The position numbers were made by a program, and so were the translations under genes. Below the pieces are notes generated by a model. It made no database searches and was not told where the DNA came from. It worked only from the letters and a program-made list of their open reading frames with translations. This document shows, in pieces, positions 21,033-32,434 of a stretch of 64,000 nucleotides of DNA. The stretch's first letter is position 1; each line of letters opens with the position of its first letter. The stretch is from Exophiala sp. HKRS030 (Eukaryota; Ascomycota; Eurotiomycetes; Chaetothyriales; Herpotrichiellaceae). Where the stretch lies: contig JAHWDD010000016.1 in NCBI GenBank assembly GCA_023897205.1, positions 124,001-188,000 of the forward strand, in the 5' to 3' direction.

Positions 21033-22124
21033 TCATATCCATCCATAGCCATATTGGCAATCTGGGTAATACGCACTATTGAGCTGGCTCAGCGTGGCGA
21101 GGTATTTGTAGGCAAGAGGGTCAACCTCGGAGGGTGTCGCGAATGCCATGTGGTTGGCGATAGATTGATAGTCATAAGAGGAAAACGTAGTCGCTGAGAT
21201 ATCCATATGAATGGGGTCATGCTCTTGGGCGAGGTCTTCTTCGACTTCGAGCCCATCGTCATCTTCGTCTTCATCTGCTTCTCCATCTTGGTCGGCATCT
21301 GGATTCCATGCTACCGGCTCAAACGATTCGGCAAGTTTAAGTGATGTTTGCCCAGATCCACCAAAGTTCCCAAAAAGCAATGATGTCGACTGCACCTGGG
21401 CTGGAGAATCATAGAGGCCCATGCCGACCAATTCTTCACGATTGTCTCGTGCCCTTGCACCACTCGCTGCCAGAGATAGATCGTCCAGGTGGAGGTCTGA
21501 CGCGGTCGGGTAGTCTGGCGACGGTGGTGCAGTTACGACAGCAGTGCCCATTGTTGGCTGATTGGAAAAAGACGGAACATCAAACGTCGGAAAGGTATAT
21601 TGGTTAAACTTGGACTGCTCGTCATCGTGCCAGGTTTGATCAAGGAAACCTTCACTGCCACATCCAAAGCCAGTGTTTCCAGTACAAAACTCGTCAAGCG
21701 GGGTCATGATTTCCTGAATTTGCGGCTCGTTCATAGCAGGGTGTGATATTGGGGTAATGAGTCCATTGACCTGGGTAGTTGTGAAATTCCATGACGATGG
21801 AGCAAACTCAGGCGAGCAGAATTCGGAAGGGATCTGGAGGGCGTCGAGAGAACCAGGATGCCAGCTGACAGGTCGTGTAAGAGAGGTGTCGAGGTTTGGT
21901 TGTTGCTGACTTCTGGAGCGAAAATGGTCGACGGCCGATCGGGTTCTTGACGAGAGCGTGGCAGAGGTTGTGGTTTTCCTCCGTCCTAAATTCCGAGGGC
22001 TGCTATTGCGACTGCTTGGTTTGACGACTTTGTTGGGTCGAGTAAAGTATGAGGAGACACTCATCGAGGCCGGGTTGTATGTTGTCTCCGGCATGGAGTA
22101 ATTCCACGGTTGTGTGTGTTCCAT
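21033..22124 (-). CDS. Uncharacterised acidic, Ser/Pro-rich protein
   Basis: Intronless ORF of 363 residues that I do not recognise. It begins MEHTQPWNYSMPE. A basic, Ser/Arg-rich block lies at about 30-75 (SSRNSSPRNLGRRKTTTSATLSSR, possibly nuclear-targeting). A Pro/Ser/Asn-rich middle follows, then a strongly acidic run (DADQDGEADEDEDDDGLEVEEDL) near residue 280-305, and an aromatic C-terminus ending QYGYGWI. There is no transmembrane segment, signal peptide or known DNA-binding domain. The composition resembles regulatory proteins with an acidic activation segment, but this is only composition. Upstream lie several kilobases without another gene, so a long regulated promoter or leader is possible. 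Codon use and length support a real gene. Confidence 0.6.
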   Translation of the reverse strand: MEHTQPWNYSMPETTYNPASMSVSSYFTRPNKVVKPSSRNSSPRNLGRRKTTTSATLSSRTRSAVDHFRSRSQQQPNLDTSLTRPVSWHPGSLDALQIPSEFCSPEFAPSSWNFTTTQVNGLITPISHPAMNEPQIQEIMTPLDEFCTGNTGFGCGSEGFLDQTWHDDEQSKFNQYTFPTFDVPSFSNQPTMGTAVVTAPPSPDYPTASDLHLDDLSLAASGARARDNREELVGMGLYDSPAQVQSTSLLFGNFGGSGQTSLKLAESFEPVAWNPDADQDGEADEDEDDDGLEVEEDLAQEHDPIHMDISATTFSSYDYQSIANHMAFATPSEVDPLAYKYLATLSQLNSAYYPDCQYGYGWI

Positions 22125-24545
22125 GGCGGCGTTGGCGAGGAGATTCGGTGGTTGAACATTAGAGCATTGATCGGGAAATGGGAGTCATATCTAGTTCTAG
22201 CAGACACAATATGAAGAGAAACGGCCGGTGGACCAGCTAAGGGGTAACGAACACGAAATTGAGAATGGCATCTCAAATTGCGGCGAGACACGGTCGGGAA
22301 TAACAGCACATACCATAGCGGTTGAAGTGGGCTAGGGATGAACCAGGTGCCTGGTGGACAGAAGACCCAGAACCGGGGTCACAACAGACTTCTCACAGCA
22401 TGGCAGGAGAAAGGCAGAACACTGACTGACTTACCGGGGTGTGAAGATGATACGCACGGCTGGAAATGTGTTTTGGGCTGCTGCGTAAGTTTAGGATGAG
22501 GTGGAAGCGAGCAGGCGAGATGCGTCAGACCCGGGCGGCAACGGTAGCGTCGCAAGTGGGACATGGGGAAGAGTGATGCGAGGACGTGTGGCCGCTGGCG
22601 GTGACTAGCACCAGCACCAAAAGCGCGTGATTCCGCTCGAGCACGGTTGCATGGTCGAAGCTCGATCGATAGGTTCGAGAGTCGCGAGGTCAGAGCAAGG
22701 AGCAGGGAAAGCAAGCCGATCCGGGCGGTATGGAGATCCTCTATGGGTCAAGACTGACAGAAGCGCTACAGAAGGGGGCAGGACCAGGGTTGCTGGGCCA
22801 CGTAGAGATGGAGAAAAGTCACAGATGGTCTGATTCGATGTCCTACAGCCCAGGGCCCGTGACGCCGCCAGAGCATAGTGCGAAGGATTGTCAAAAGCAG
22901 TCAAGAGAAGTCAAAAGAGGTCGCAGAAACTAGTTGTCTAGTTCGGGAACCGCCCACTCAGTCCAGTACAGAAGCCTAAAAAGTGGCAGCCGGGCCGGCT
23001 AGCAACTCGATTGTCTGGCACAGTCAAAAGTGGCTCAGACCATAGATAATAGTTGGTCCGTCGCCAGCAGGCGGAGAGAGGGAGAGGGGTTGAAGGGCGG
23101 AGCAAGTCCAAGACCGTCCTGATGGTGAGCCTGTGGTGGCATCGAAAAGAAAACGGGATGACGCGATGCCCGGCGTTTCCACTGCCCATCACAGAAAAGA
23201 TAGGACAAGGATGGTAGGAAAGCTGCATGGGCCCTTGCTGGAAGGCCAACGAAAACATGGCGTATCACATCAATTACTTTGGCTAAACCGACAAGAGGCA
23301 ATATCTTGGATAGAACACGAAGGCTGTGACAGGACCCGAGGCGCCGTCAGACAGGACACTGCTTAGCTGGAGTTGTTACCCTGTAGTCACAGACAGACAA
23401 AGAAACCCCTGTCAAGGAATGAATGACACAAGGAACTAGCTAGTCATTTCAGGGTGGTTTGAAGCGACGATCAACCTGCTCAAGTAGGCTGCTGCCTCAG
23501 CGCAATCGGCCTGAGATTACGGAGTACTGTGGTGCTGTCCGGAGTTGACTAGTTGTCGGTGAGGTGCAAGTAGTGGACAGAAGTGTCGACAAGGAAGTGA
23601 TAGACCACAGTGGGTAATATGGCAGGGATCAAGACTCAAAAAAGCGAGCGTCTCGTGGTGATCAAAAACGACATTCGCAACGGATGGCTGCCATGTGGAG
23701 TGGGCCCGGGCGGCGATTTCCATCCATGTTGGTCAAGCAAAAAGGACCAGGATACTCCGTAGGGAGCATGGAGTCAGAGGATGGAAGATGAAAGCGAGAC
23801 AAGGATGAGTGGAGTGGTGGCCGGAGCATGAACGGCGTCATGCCAGGGTGGTGATACTCGTTCTGTATTGTCTTCGTTATTGGAAGATTAATTGGCATCG
23901 GGATACTGTATGAAGCCAAGGGCGAAATGCTTGTGGATGAGGGACGGAGTTACTACTTGGTCTGGTACGAGTCAGCACTGCTAGGAACTGGAATGCCCAT
24001 GGTGGTTGGGGTCCGAGGGAGATTTGGACAGGCTGCAGGCGAGGAGCGAGCGAATGAAGCCCGCGACGGTGGCTATGTGGCAGTGCTTACGAAGGGAGGA
24101 GAAGGGAGAAATAGCAGGGATGGACGAACTAGTTGAGTGGAGGGAAGCAACACGGAAACGGGAATCGAAGCAGAGATGCATCATGCGTCAACCAGATGCT
24201 CGTATTTCTGATTCTGATCCTGATCCTGATCCTGCGCTACACCAATTAATGGAGTATCTAAGGCAGCCGACTGCTTAGACCCACTCTTTCAGGCTGGTGG
24301 TAGAGCATCCCTGACCCCTGGTCCTGGGCCCTGTCGAGCATCCCTCGACTGGGTGCTCCAGTACTCGTACAGTAAGAGTACAGATATCCTTACTGGATGG
24401 TGGATCGCGTCGGATTCCGTGATGCATCTTTTCATGCATCGACGCTTCTTCGTCGGTGCTTTTCCTTACCAATCATTCAATTCCTTTTTGGGAGATTTGC
24501 CTTTGAGGCTTGCAGTTTGATGTTCGCCTCGATTTCGTTCACTTC

Positions 24546-24564
24546 TTACTCCGTGGCGGAGTAA
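24546..24564. repeat. Perfect hairpin made of two inverted ACTCCG motifs
   Basis: TTACTCCG, loop TGG, CGGAGTAA: a perfect eight-base-pair stem formed by two inverted copies of the core of the dispersed TACGGAGTA motif. Confidence 0.85.
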
Positions 24565-27148
24565 TACTAGCAGGACGAGTCGCTGGTCCACCAGCTCCTA
24601 AGTTGTACAGTAAGTATTGGTTGTTGCATACACAGTACTCCGTACCTTAAGGAGAACAGTAGTTTGACAATAAATGCCACTTGTTACAACGTCCTAGCCG
24701 TAGCCTCCGAGACTTACACACAGCACGCTGTTGGTGGTGATTGCTGCAACGCGCTTGTGCAGCCGTCACCAGTCCAGACTCAATGTGATCCTTGTTTTTG
24801 CCATCCAGGCGCCTGTCTCGCCTGACGCCTTCGTACTGTGTTGCAGGCTATAACGACAACCATCAGCAGCATCAACGACTTTTACGCAGGGACCTGCATG
24901 CCGACCAAGCCTGTAATTGAGCGTTCACATCAACCCTGGTTTCAGGTCATCCAACGTGCAGGAGCATGCACCCTTCACTGCCATGAATCGCAGCGCTCAG
25001 GTCGAATATCTATCCGAGCTGCATACCTGAAGCAGGGTTGGCCGTGCTACAGGCGCTGCATACCTGGCTGGAGAACATCGTCGAGGCTGCCTGATTTCGG
25101 TTCGACAGGTCCGAGTATCCATCACCCCTTCCACCGTCCAGGGAACGCCTTCGGACCCGTACCGTTAGAGTATGCCTTAAAACTTGACTAGCCCTGTCGC
25201 CGACCTCAGACCGCCTAAGTGACACCTCGTCCGGAGCAGATAATGTTAAAACGTAGCACGGATCCTGACCTTCACTTAGCGGCAGTCGATCACATGAACC
25301 CAGTGATCACGAGTGATCTGATCAGAGAGTGCAGTCTGGTGAGACCTTTCCGAGGCCTGGAATTCCCGCTCCTCTGTTGTACAAATCACAAATGGTGACG
25401 CGTAGATCCGATCGACACGGAAAAGGTCATTCATCTCTCTGCTCATACAATATCCTCGATAGGATATCGCTCGTATCGCTGGTCGGTTGAACATCCCAAT
25501 AGCACGGAATACGAAACATCTCTGGAGCTTTGGACGGACCGCAACCGAAGTCAGCCTGTGGGAAATCGAATCTGACCCAGCCTTCTAAACGCCATCCCCA
25601 AGGGAGTCTTAGAGCACGACGCCAAGTGGCTGACAGGTGTAGGCCCAGATGTACGCCACACCAGGACGCTACGACATTTCACCCTATTGGCAAACAAGTG
25701 GCCTGCAAGACGGAACACAAGCGGGCGATTCGAATCCTTGATCCTCGTAACAACACTGGATCGTCCTTCTGTCAGTGCAGCCTCAATCCTGTCACGAAGC
25801 ACGATTCGGCGGTAGTGGTGATCAGACTCAGCTTGTCACACTTGCAACCGGATTGAGTATTCAAGCAACATCATGATTTTTGCATTAGCCTTCTGAGAGT
25901 CGATTGGATATGCCTTGTCGCGGATAGACCAAAAAATCAAAGGATCAACGCAAACAGTAATGTCTGATCAGCGCTCGCACGCACATGGACCCGTGTTGCG
26001 TGAACCGATTTAAATGGATGACGGTCAGACCTTGTTTCTACCCTTGACGAATTTTACCTTAGCCCGAGGCGGCCCCCCTTGTACAGGTATCACCTGCAGG
26101 CATTATCACCACCGGTGTACAAGGAATCAAGGATGTAACGAGTTACCACAGGTAGGTGGGCGGTTTGGAACTGCCCTTACAAACGCCGGTTGTCATTACT
26201 GTACCTACCTTGTACTCCACCGGTAGAGGCGGCCGGCCTCTTGGACTCTCTGTAAGCCTTGCTTCAGCGCTAAATAACAGCGCCGCGGCTTGGACGTTAT
26301 AATTATTTCAAGGCCAACCATGACCCATGGCCCCGCCAAAGTTGAGACTGAAATCTCGGCTCGTTATTGTGGTTGCCTATCGCCATCCTATCTTCATTAC
26401 CGAGTCTGTTGGTTAAGGAGCCTGCCCTTGCCCACGCCAGCGGGCTAGAGTCTCAAACACCGGAAAGGAAGTCGAGGCCCGGGCATCAATCGATGATCCA
26501 TACGAATATAGTGTCATTTCGCCCCACCCTCCACGTTCTTATATTGCCCTTTTAAGGAGAAGAAGGACAATTTTGAGAAAACCACAAGGCGGCTGGATCT
26601 GTGTCGCACGGCTCAGTACAGACTTATTCTCCATTGAGCCGCTGGCCACCCGAGTCTTTCAAATGTTTGTGATTGTCCACGGGTTGAAAATCCAGCTGGT
26701 CAAACCTTGGTCTTGAGACGTACTTTATAAGGGGTTGAATTGGACCAGGCAACCTAATCCCTCACTACCTTGTTGGGGCCTTCGAACCCCAGCTTTGGGC
26801 AGTGGCACGGAGTTTAACTACTCCATTAACGTTAGGTGCCCGGGTCCAGGGAACTAACCAGGATTGCACGCACGGCATCGTACGGATCGGACGCGGCCAC
26901 GTCTCAAACCCCATCATCATTACGGGGCACCTTGATCCATTTTGATCAAAGCTTGAGACTTCGAGGTAGCAAAGGTGGATGATTTCGAATAATGATAATA
27001 CGGAGTACGAGAAATATCACCCAGGTATCCGGTGCCTGTGAAACGCGTTGCCGTGGGATTGGTTAAACGAGTACAGGATACACTTTGTGCAGGCGTCCGT
27101 GTTTGACGCGTTGAGGGCATTTGGTCAAGTACTGAAGTTGGCGATGAC

Positions 27149-27181
<33 letters not shown>
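27149..27181. repeat. (GAT)11 microsatellite
   Basis: Eleven perfect GAT units. It lies in non-coding sequence; the Ser or Asp runs it would encode belong to no supported gene. Confidence 0.95.
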
Positions 27182-27182
<1 letters not shown>

Positions 27183-28549
27183 CATGTACGAGTACTCGCT
27201 TGTTAGTGAAGGCTTTTGCAACTTCTCTCACTTTTCACCTAGGGGAGTTTGGTCAAACTTGATGCAAGGGAGGTCTTCACCGCTCAGAAACACCAAAGCA
27301 CCTGTCATTCTGTCCTTGTGTCTCTGTGTAGGAGACTTTGGCGGCGTTCAATAATTATGAGCCGGAAATCCCACTTCACTAAAAGCAATACAAGTGAGTG
27401 ATCTCCGGAACAGCCTATGTCCATGTACAGTACTCCGTACATAGACTGTTTGACAAAATTGCAGGTCAGATGGCTATCCTGAGAGGCGAATGCCCACCTG
27501 TCACCCTCTCGCGTCGCCTATAGCCCCCGTTATGCACCCGTCTCCCAGGGATTGAATTAGTTAGCGCCCGACCAGACCCAGGACCCTTGCCCCAGCCAGG
27601 CGAACCTGAGTGAACGAGCTACTTGGAATTTGGCTTCCAGGGCTCGTGCATTTAATCACTAAGGCATGGATTTCCTTTTGACTTGCAGTAGCCCTGGGTT
27701 TTTTGGTTTCTACAAAGTCAAACTCCAGACTGGAGGGAGGCTTGCGAGATCATAGCTGATCATTGACTACGGGTACGAGTTGCCTCGAAATATTACTCCG
27801 TACCGGACTGCGACCTGCACCTCAAAGGCTCGCAAACCCGGCATTGTACGAGTGCAAACCTCTACGTGGCAAACCACTGTTGTCATCATCTTGTACCCAT
27901 CTTCGGATACACCAGGCATGTCGTCCTGTGTACGCGTACCCAACCTCAGACAAGACATCAGACCTCTCACCCAGCAGGGGATTACACTCCGTCCCACCAA
28001 AGAGACAAGAAAACTGCCCCAGAAGGCAAGTCTAGTATCCGTATGTACAGGACCGTTAGTGACGTCTTCCACATCACGCAGGGTGCGAAGCATTTAGGAT
28101 TTGCGCCCGTGCCAGTCAGTGGGTTTGTGGCAGACTTCACCGCGCCGAGGCTAGTGATAGCAACCCCCCTGAACCGGAGGATTTCGCTGAGCCAAACCTG
28201 AACCTGCCCTTGGCCTGGTGCAGTCGTGATCCAGCCGCCATGTCCACCGCTTCGTCTCGGGTCAACACCCAAGCCAAGGTCTAACCTGCCTGCTAACCCG
28301 GGCCTGCCTAGTCGCCACCTGACATGCGCTTTTGTGGCATTTTTTACGGAGTACGGGTAGTTTGGCTTGTAACCAATTTCCACTGACTTCTTCGTCTAGG
28401 TCAGGTCACGCTCGCCCGGAAAAGGAATGCCACCGCTCCTTTTTCTAACTCGTACTCGCAGCAGCCCCCCTTGACGGCTTTTTTTTGTTTCTTTTCTCTC
28501 GCTTGTCGATCCCGACCCTCTTGAAAATGGTAACATCGCTTAATAACTG

Positions 28550-28579
28550 TGCATGCATGCATGCATGCATGCATGCATG
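28550..28579. repeat. Self-complementary (TGCA)n tract
   Basis: Thirty bases of TGCA repeated seven and a half times, fully self-complementary, in the gene desert. No gene overlaps it. Confidence 0.95.
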
Positions 28580-29754
28580 GCTAGGAGGGGGTGTGTCCAT
28601 CCAGAGGCTGGGATCAACGTCTAACCAGTAGCACTCGTTACCCGTTTCGCTTCTGTGGATGTTGTTTTTCACGCCGATCGTCTTGCCTAGACTTTCTTCT
28701 CCTGCCTTGTTGTCAATCTCAAGCCTCGAAAGATTTTTTTTGTTACAGAATGTCGTGTCATAAGGAGATCATCGGGGGCGATTTTGGTCAAACCATGCAT
28801 CGGCTCATGGGATAAACTTTCTCCAGCACCCCTTGCAGTGCTGTTACTCGCATGAGGGCTGGTCGGTGAGTGTCCACAGGGCCTGATGTTTTTTTTTCCT
28901 TCCGTTTTCTTTTCTCTCTCTCTCGGCGGGCCCCTCAACCTCGTACTCGTCGGTCGAATTCCGTACGAGCGCGACTCTTTCTTGACAGGTTTGCGAGCTA
29001 CGGAGTCGAGGATTGATTGGCCTTGTTTGTACCTTGTCGAGTCGGCCCTCTCGCGCGAGCATCACCATCAATTATCACAGGACTTCGTTATTGCATGGTG
29101 TCAGACGTTGACGCCTCTCTCGAAAACCAAAACTTGGCATCCAACCCAGACGAAGGACGGGGACGGCAAACGGCTTTCGTTCTATTACGAAGCGGACGAT
29201 TCGAGCCCGGCAATGTTTTCGCACTTTGGTCCTTTTGACCGATCTTGACTCAAATGGCTCGAAGTGATGACTGAAACAATATACCTCCGTCCATGCCTAC
29301 GTTCCTTGTCCTGAACTCCGAGGAGATTCGAAGTACCACACAGCGCGTCATCTCAATGTCACTCGACAGAGTAAACACCACAATTGCTTTGAAGAAACTT
29401 CAGGTACGTAACATGATCACAACGAATCGATCTTGAAAAGTTTACGTACGTTGTGTGTGTCCCTCGTATCGACGCTCCAACAATTTTTGGTTAAAGATCT
29501 ACCCCAAAGTCCAGACTTTCGAGAGAGGTATTTGGCTTCGGATAAAGTAAGTCTCTAGCCTTCTTTGACCAATGAATCCCAACGTCATTGCTTGATTCAC
29601 ACAGACGTACCATATACTTCTGACAAACTTGTCAACAATTAGTTTGGCAACAAAACCTTACTGAACGTACCATGCATGCATTCCCACCGCCGTTGGCCAC
29701 CTAAGAACCGTGATATGCCCATGAGGACTCGTATTCGAACCCAAAAAGATATCG

Positions 29755-29768
29755 ACACACACACACAC
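29755..29768. repeat. (AC)7 microsatellite
   Basis: Seven perfect AC units in non-coding sequence. Confidence 0.9.
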
Positions 29769-30699
29769 AAAAGAAGAAGGTTCATGTTGAAAGCACGACC
29801 GTGCGTGAGTGACACGAAAACCAAGGTCAAACGACATCTCTTGACAACACGACAACACTCGACGACAAAGACTCACGACACTGACAGACACCGAACTTGA
29901 TCTGAACTCGTCAGGAACGTTAGGTCTCTGTCTATGTAAACCTACTAGCCATGTCATCCTTATCGACCATAGGAGTGTCTGTGTGTCGTGTGTTTATGCC
30001 GTCGCTTGGGAAAACCTGTTACGGATGCCTCTTATAGCCCGAGACAAAAGGAAGAATCGACTGTGGTGGACGAGGAGGAGGACAAGGGGACGGGGAGAAG
30101 TCTTGACACGGTCAGCAGCAGCACAGGTATACATACTGTACTTTGCTGTGTGTAATAACATTACGTCCGCGAGAAAGATATCGATTCTTGATCGGCCACA
30201 TGTTACCTACCCGTCTCTGCGATCCGTTATTGCAATAGTTTTGCCTTGATACTGGCTGAATACAGGAAACAGATGTCTAGAGAGTGTTTTGCTTGAGGGT
30301 GAGAACCTGACGCGTATCGTAAGTTGAGTGTGTGATCTGATCAAATTGTCTACCTTGGATATTTGGTTTGATATGCTGTACGGTACAACATGGTGAGACT
30401 TTCCCTCCGTACATCTTCATCTCAACTTGACCGTTCTCGACGACATGTAAATCTTCCATGGCGAGCAGTTGTGCAGGCACATGTGGACTTTTCAGACACA
30501 TGGTACAGAATACCACGGACCATTTCCTTGTCTTATAAACATATCCATGTTCTCGCCTATCTACTTGTGTACACCCACGAACATCGAGTCATGGTCTGCA
30601 TTGATCTTTACACCAATCTTTGTAAAAATTCATCTACATTGTTTTAATTCTTTCTTGTTTATTTGGGGTTGTTTCTTTTTTTTTGATTCTGCGCATCTC

Positions 30700-31836
30700 T
30701 CAACCCGCATTCTTCATCTCCCTCAACTTGTCCATCACGGCGGCCGGGTCGGTCTGACCGGTGACCTTTTTCATCTCGTCGGTGTGGACACGCATGAAGG
30801 CATTGTGGGCCTTTTCCTGCCCGATTGTGAATTTCCCCTGGGTCTGTTGATTCTCGTCGGCGAACCTCGCGAGCTCGTCCAGGGCCCGGTTGTCGGGCAA
30901 CACCTTTTTCAAAAACTTGACGTTGGATTTGGTGTACTCGTGGCCCGGGTAGACCCTGGTGTCGTCGGGCAGGGCGGCCAGGACCTCGTTGAGGGCCCGG
31001 TTCATCTGGGCCCCGGAACCCTCGAAGAACTTGCCGCAGCCGCCGATGAAGAGCGTGTCCCCGGTGAAGACGACCCGCTCGTCCGTGGCCTCGTCCTCCA
31101 TGAACCAACAGATGCTGTCCTGGGTGTGGCAGGGGGTGTGGAGGGCCGTGACCCGGATGTTCTTGCCGATGGAAAAGGTCGAGTTGTGCGCCGGGGTTTC
31201 GGTCACCCCCTCGCAGTCCCTGCCGCCGATGACGGGCAGGGAGCGCGACGCAAGCGAAGAGAGGACTTTGGTGTTGCCACCCGCGTGGTCCCAGTGGTGG
31301 TGGGTGTTCATTATCGCCGTCAGGTTGAGGGACTTGGACTTCTCGGCCAGGACCGGGGTGACTCTGTTTCAGGGGAAAAGACGCAAAATTGTATCGTCAG
31401 TATTTTGTCCCGTGTGTCCCCGTATCTCTGGATACGCATATATGTTCTGGCTCAACGACACACCACAAAAGACAGGCTGTGCCTGCGGATGTACTTTTGC
31501 GCTGCTCAGGGAAATCGGGACTCGTAAAAGAAGGGAGACGTACTCGGGGGGATTTGCTGGATCGATGATAACGGCGTCTTTTGATTCATCATCGCTGACC
31601 AAGTAGGCGTAGTTGTTCGACGAACCGACCCCTGCAGGAAGAAACAAGGACGTATTAGTTTGTGACATAGAAGAATACACCAAGAGTTTCATATATAGAG
31701 TGTCGAATATGGTTGTCCCCAGTCGAGAGCGACAAGACGACAACACCACCAACCACCACCACCCTTCATGAACCAAAACAAGGGTCAAGGAGGGTGAGGG
31801 TGATCACATACACATGGGAATGCTTTGGATATGCAT
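30700..31836 (-). CDS. glo2: Hydroxyacylglutathione hydrolase (glyoxalase II), three exons
   Basis: Exons 31812-31836, 31544-31631 and 30700-31363 encode 258 residues. The 25-base first exon gives MHIQSIPM, and the first junction makes the Trp of the typical start MHIQSIPMWVGSSNNYAYLV. Donors are GTATGT and GTACGT; acceptors are GCAG and ACAG. The metallo-beta-lactamase motif T-H-H-H-W-D-H is at residues 58-64. Further metal ligands are expected in TALHTPCHTQDSIC, FTGDTLFIGGCGKFFEG and YPGHEYT. The C-terminal HAGH domain (FADENQQTQGKFTIGQEKAHNAFMR) binds glutathione. Function: hydrolyses S-lactoylglutathione to D-lactate and glutathione in methylglyoxal detoxification. No presequence, so likely cytosolic. 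An alternative ATG inside intron one (31687) would give a different N-terminus, but lacks the conserved start. Confidence 0.93.
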
Positions 31837-32434
31837 CTTTCGTAACGGCTGCTGCAGTTGCTGTGAGAGTCCAGCAGGGACGTGGAAGTGCGGGGTATTC
31901 GCGAGACGGATGCAAGAAACAAAAGCTGCGCTGGTCGATAGTAATCGTACGGGTCGGGCGAGGAACCTCGAAGTAATAATCATCAAGAGGTTTGTTCTTG
32001 TGTTTGGTCCGATCCAGAAGAAAAAAAAGGGAAGGCCGATGGAAAGGTTGAGGGTCGCTTGAATCGAAGAAACAAGTAGAAAACGTTTGAATTGTAAGCG
32101 ACACAACATCTGCCGTGCGGAGATGAGAGCAACCGTTTATTATAATACAGAAATAAATAAACTGACGTCAATTTCGCTTGTGGATAGATGGACATATTAA
32201 GTCCGACAAAGTCGTAATATGCGATCCGGGATCCAGCACGCACAAAGTATTCGTATTAGGACAACAGTAATTCATAATCTGGTGCATATACGAAGCATTA
32301 TGGTTTTGAAAAGGGTGTAAAAAGACATTCTTGTTCTCGTGAAATAGCGCAAGCAAATTCATGCTCGTCGCTTCACCGGAATAATACTGACTGGATACTC
32401 ATTCTATCGTTATTAGGAGTTCTTGTATAGTTAC
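31837..32434. other. Intergenic gap upstream of glo2
   Basis: About 600 bases containing the glo2 promoter and the 3' end of the PQ-loop gene, AT-rich near 32100-32360. No gene seen. Confidence 0.45.

Larger units (their letters stand above)
23518..28353. repeat. Cluster of seven exact TACGGAGTA motifs
   Basis: Exact copies in either orientation start at 23518, 23753, 24636, 26999, 27431, 27794 and 28345. Further copies elsewhere start at 5180, 14717, 36206, 58324, 58432 and 58585. All are outside coding exons. Several are flanked by an extra GTAC (for example CAGTACTCCGTAC at 27431). The motif is seen; its role is unknown. Confidence 0.8.
22125..30699. other. Gene desert of 8.6 kb
   Basis: No ORF over this stretch shows a family motif, and no multi-exon gene could be assembled. 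It contains seven exact TACGGAGTA/TACTCCGTA motifs, two TACGAGTAC motifs, a perfect 19-base hairpin at 24546-24564, (GAT)11, a 30-base GCAT tract and an (AC)7 tract. The left part may be promoter or long leader of the uncharacterised protein at 21-22 kb. The right end is the 3' flank of glyoxalase II. Non-coding RNA genes or decayed transposon sequence are possible, but nothing shows them directly. Confidence 0.6.

Noticed and set aside
24838..25191. 117-residue plus-strand ORF in the gene desert
   Set aside because: Low information, no motif and no support from a longer spliced model.
30469..31527. 352-residue plus-strand ORF opposite glyoxalase II
   Set aside because: GC-rich antisense reading of the glyoxalase exon; no domain.
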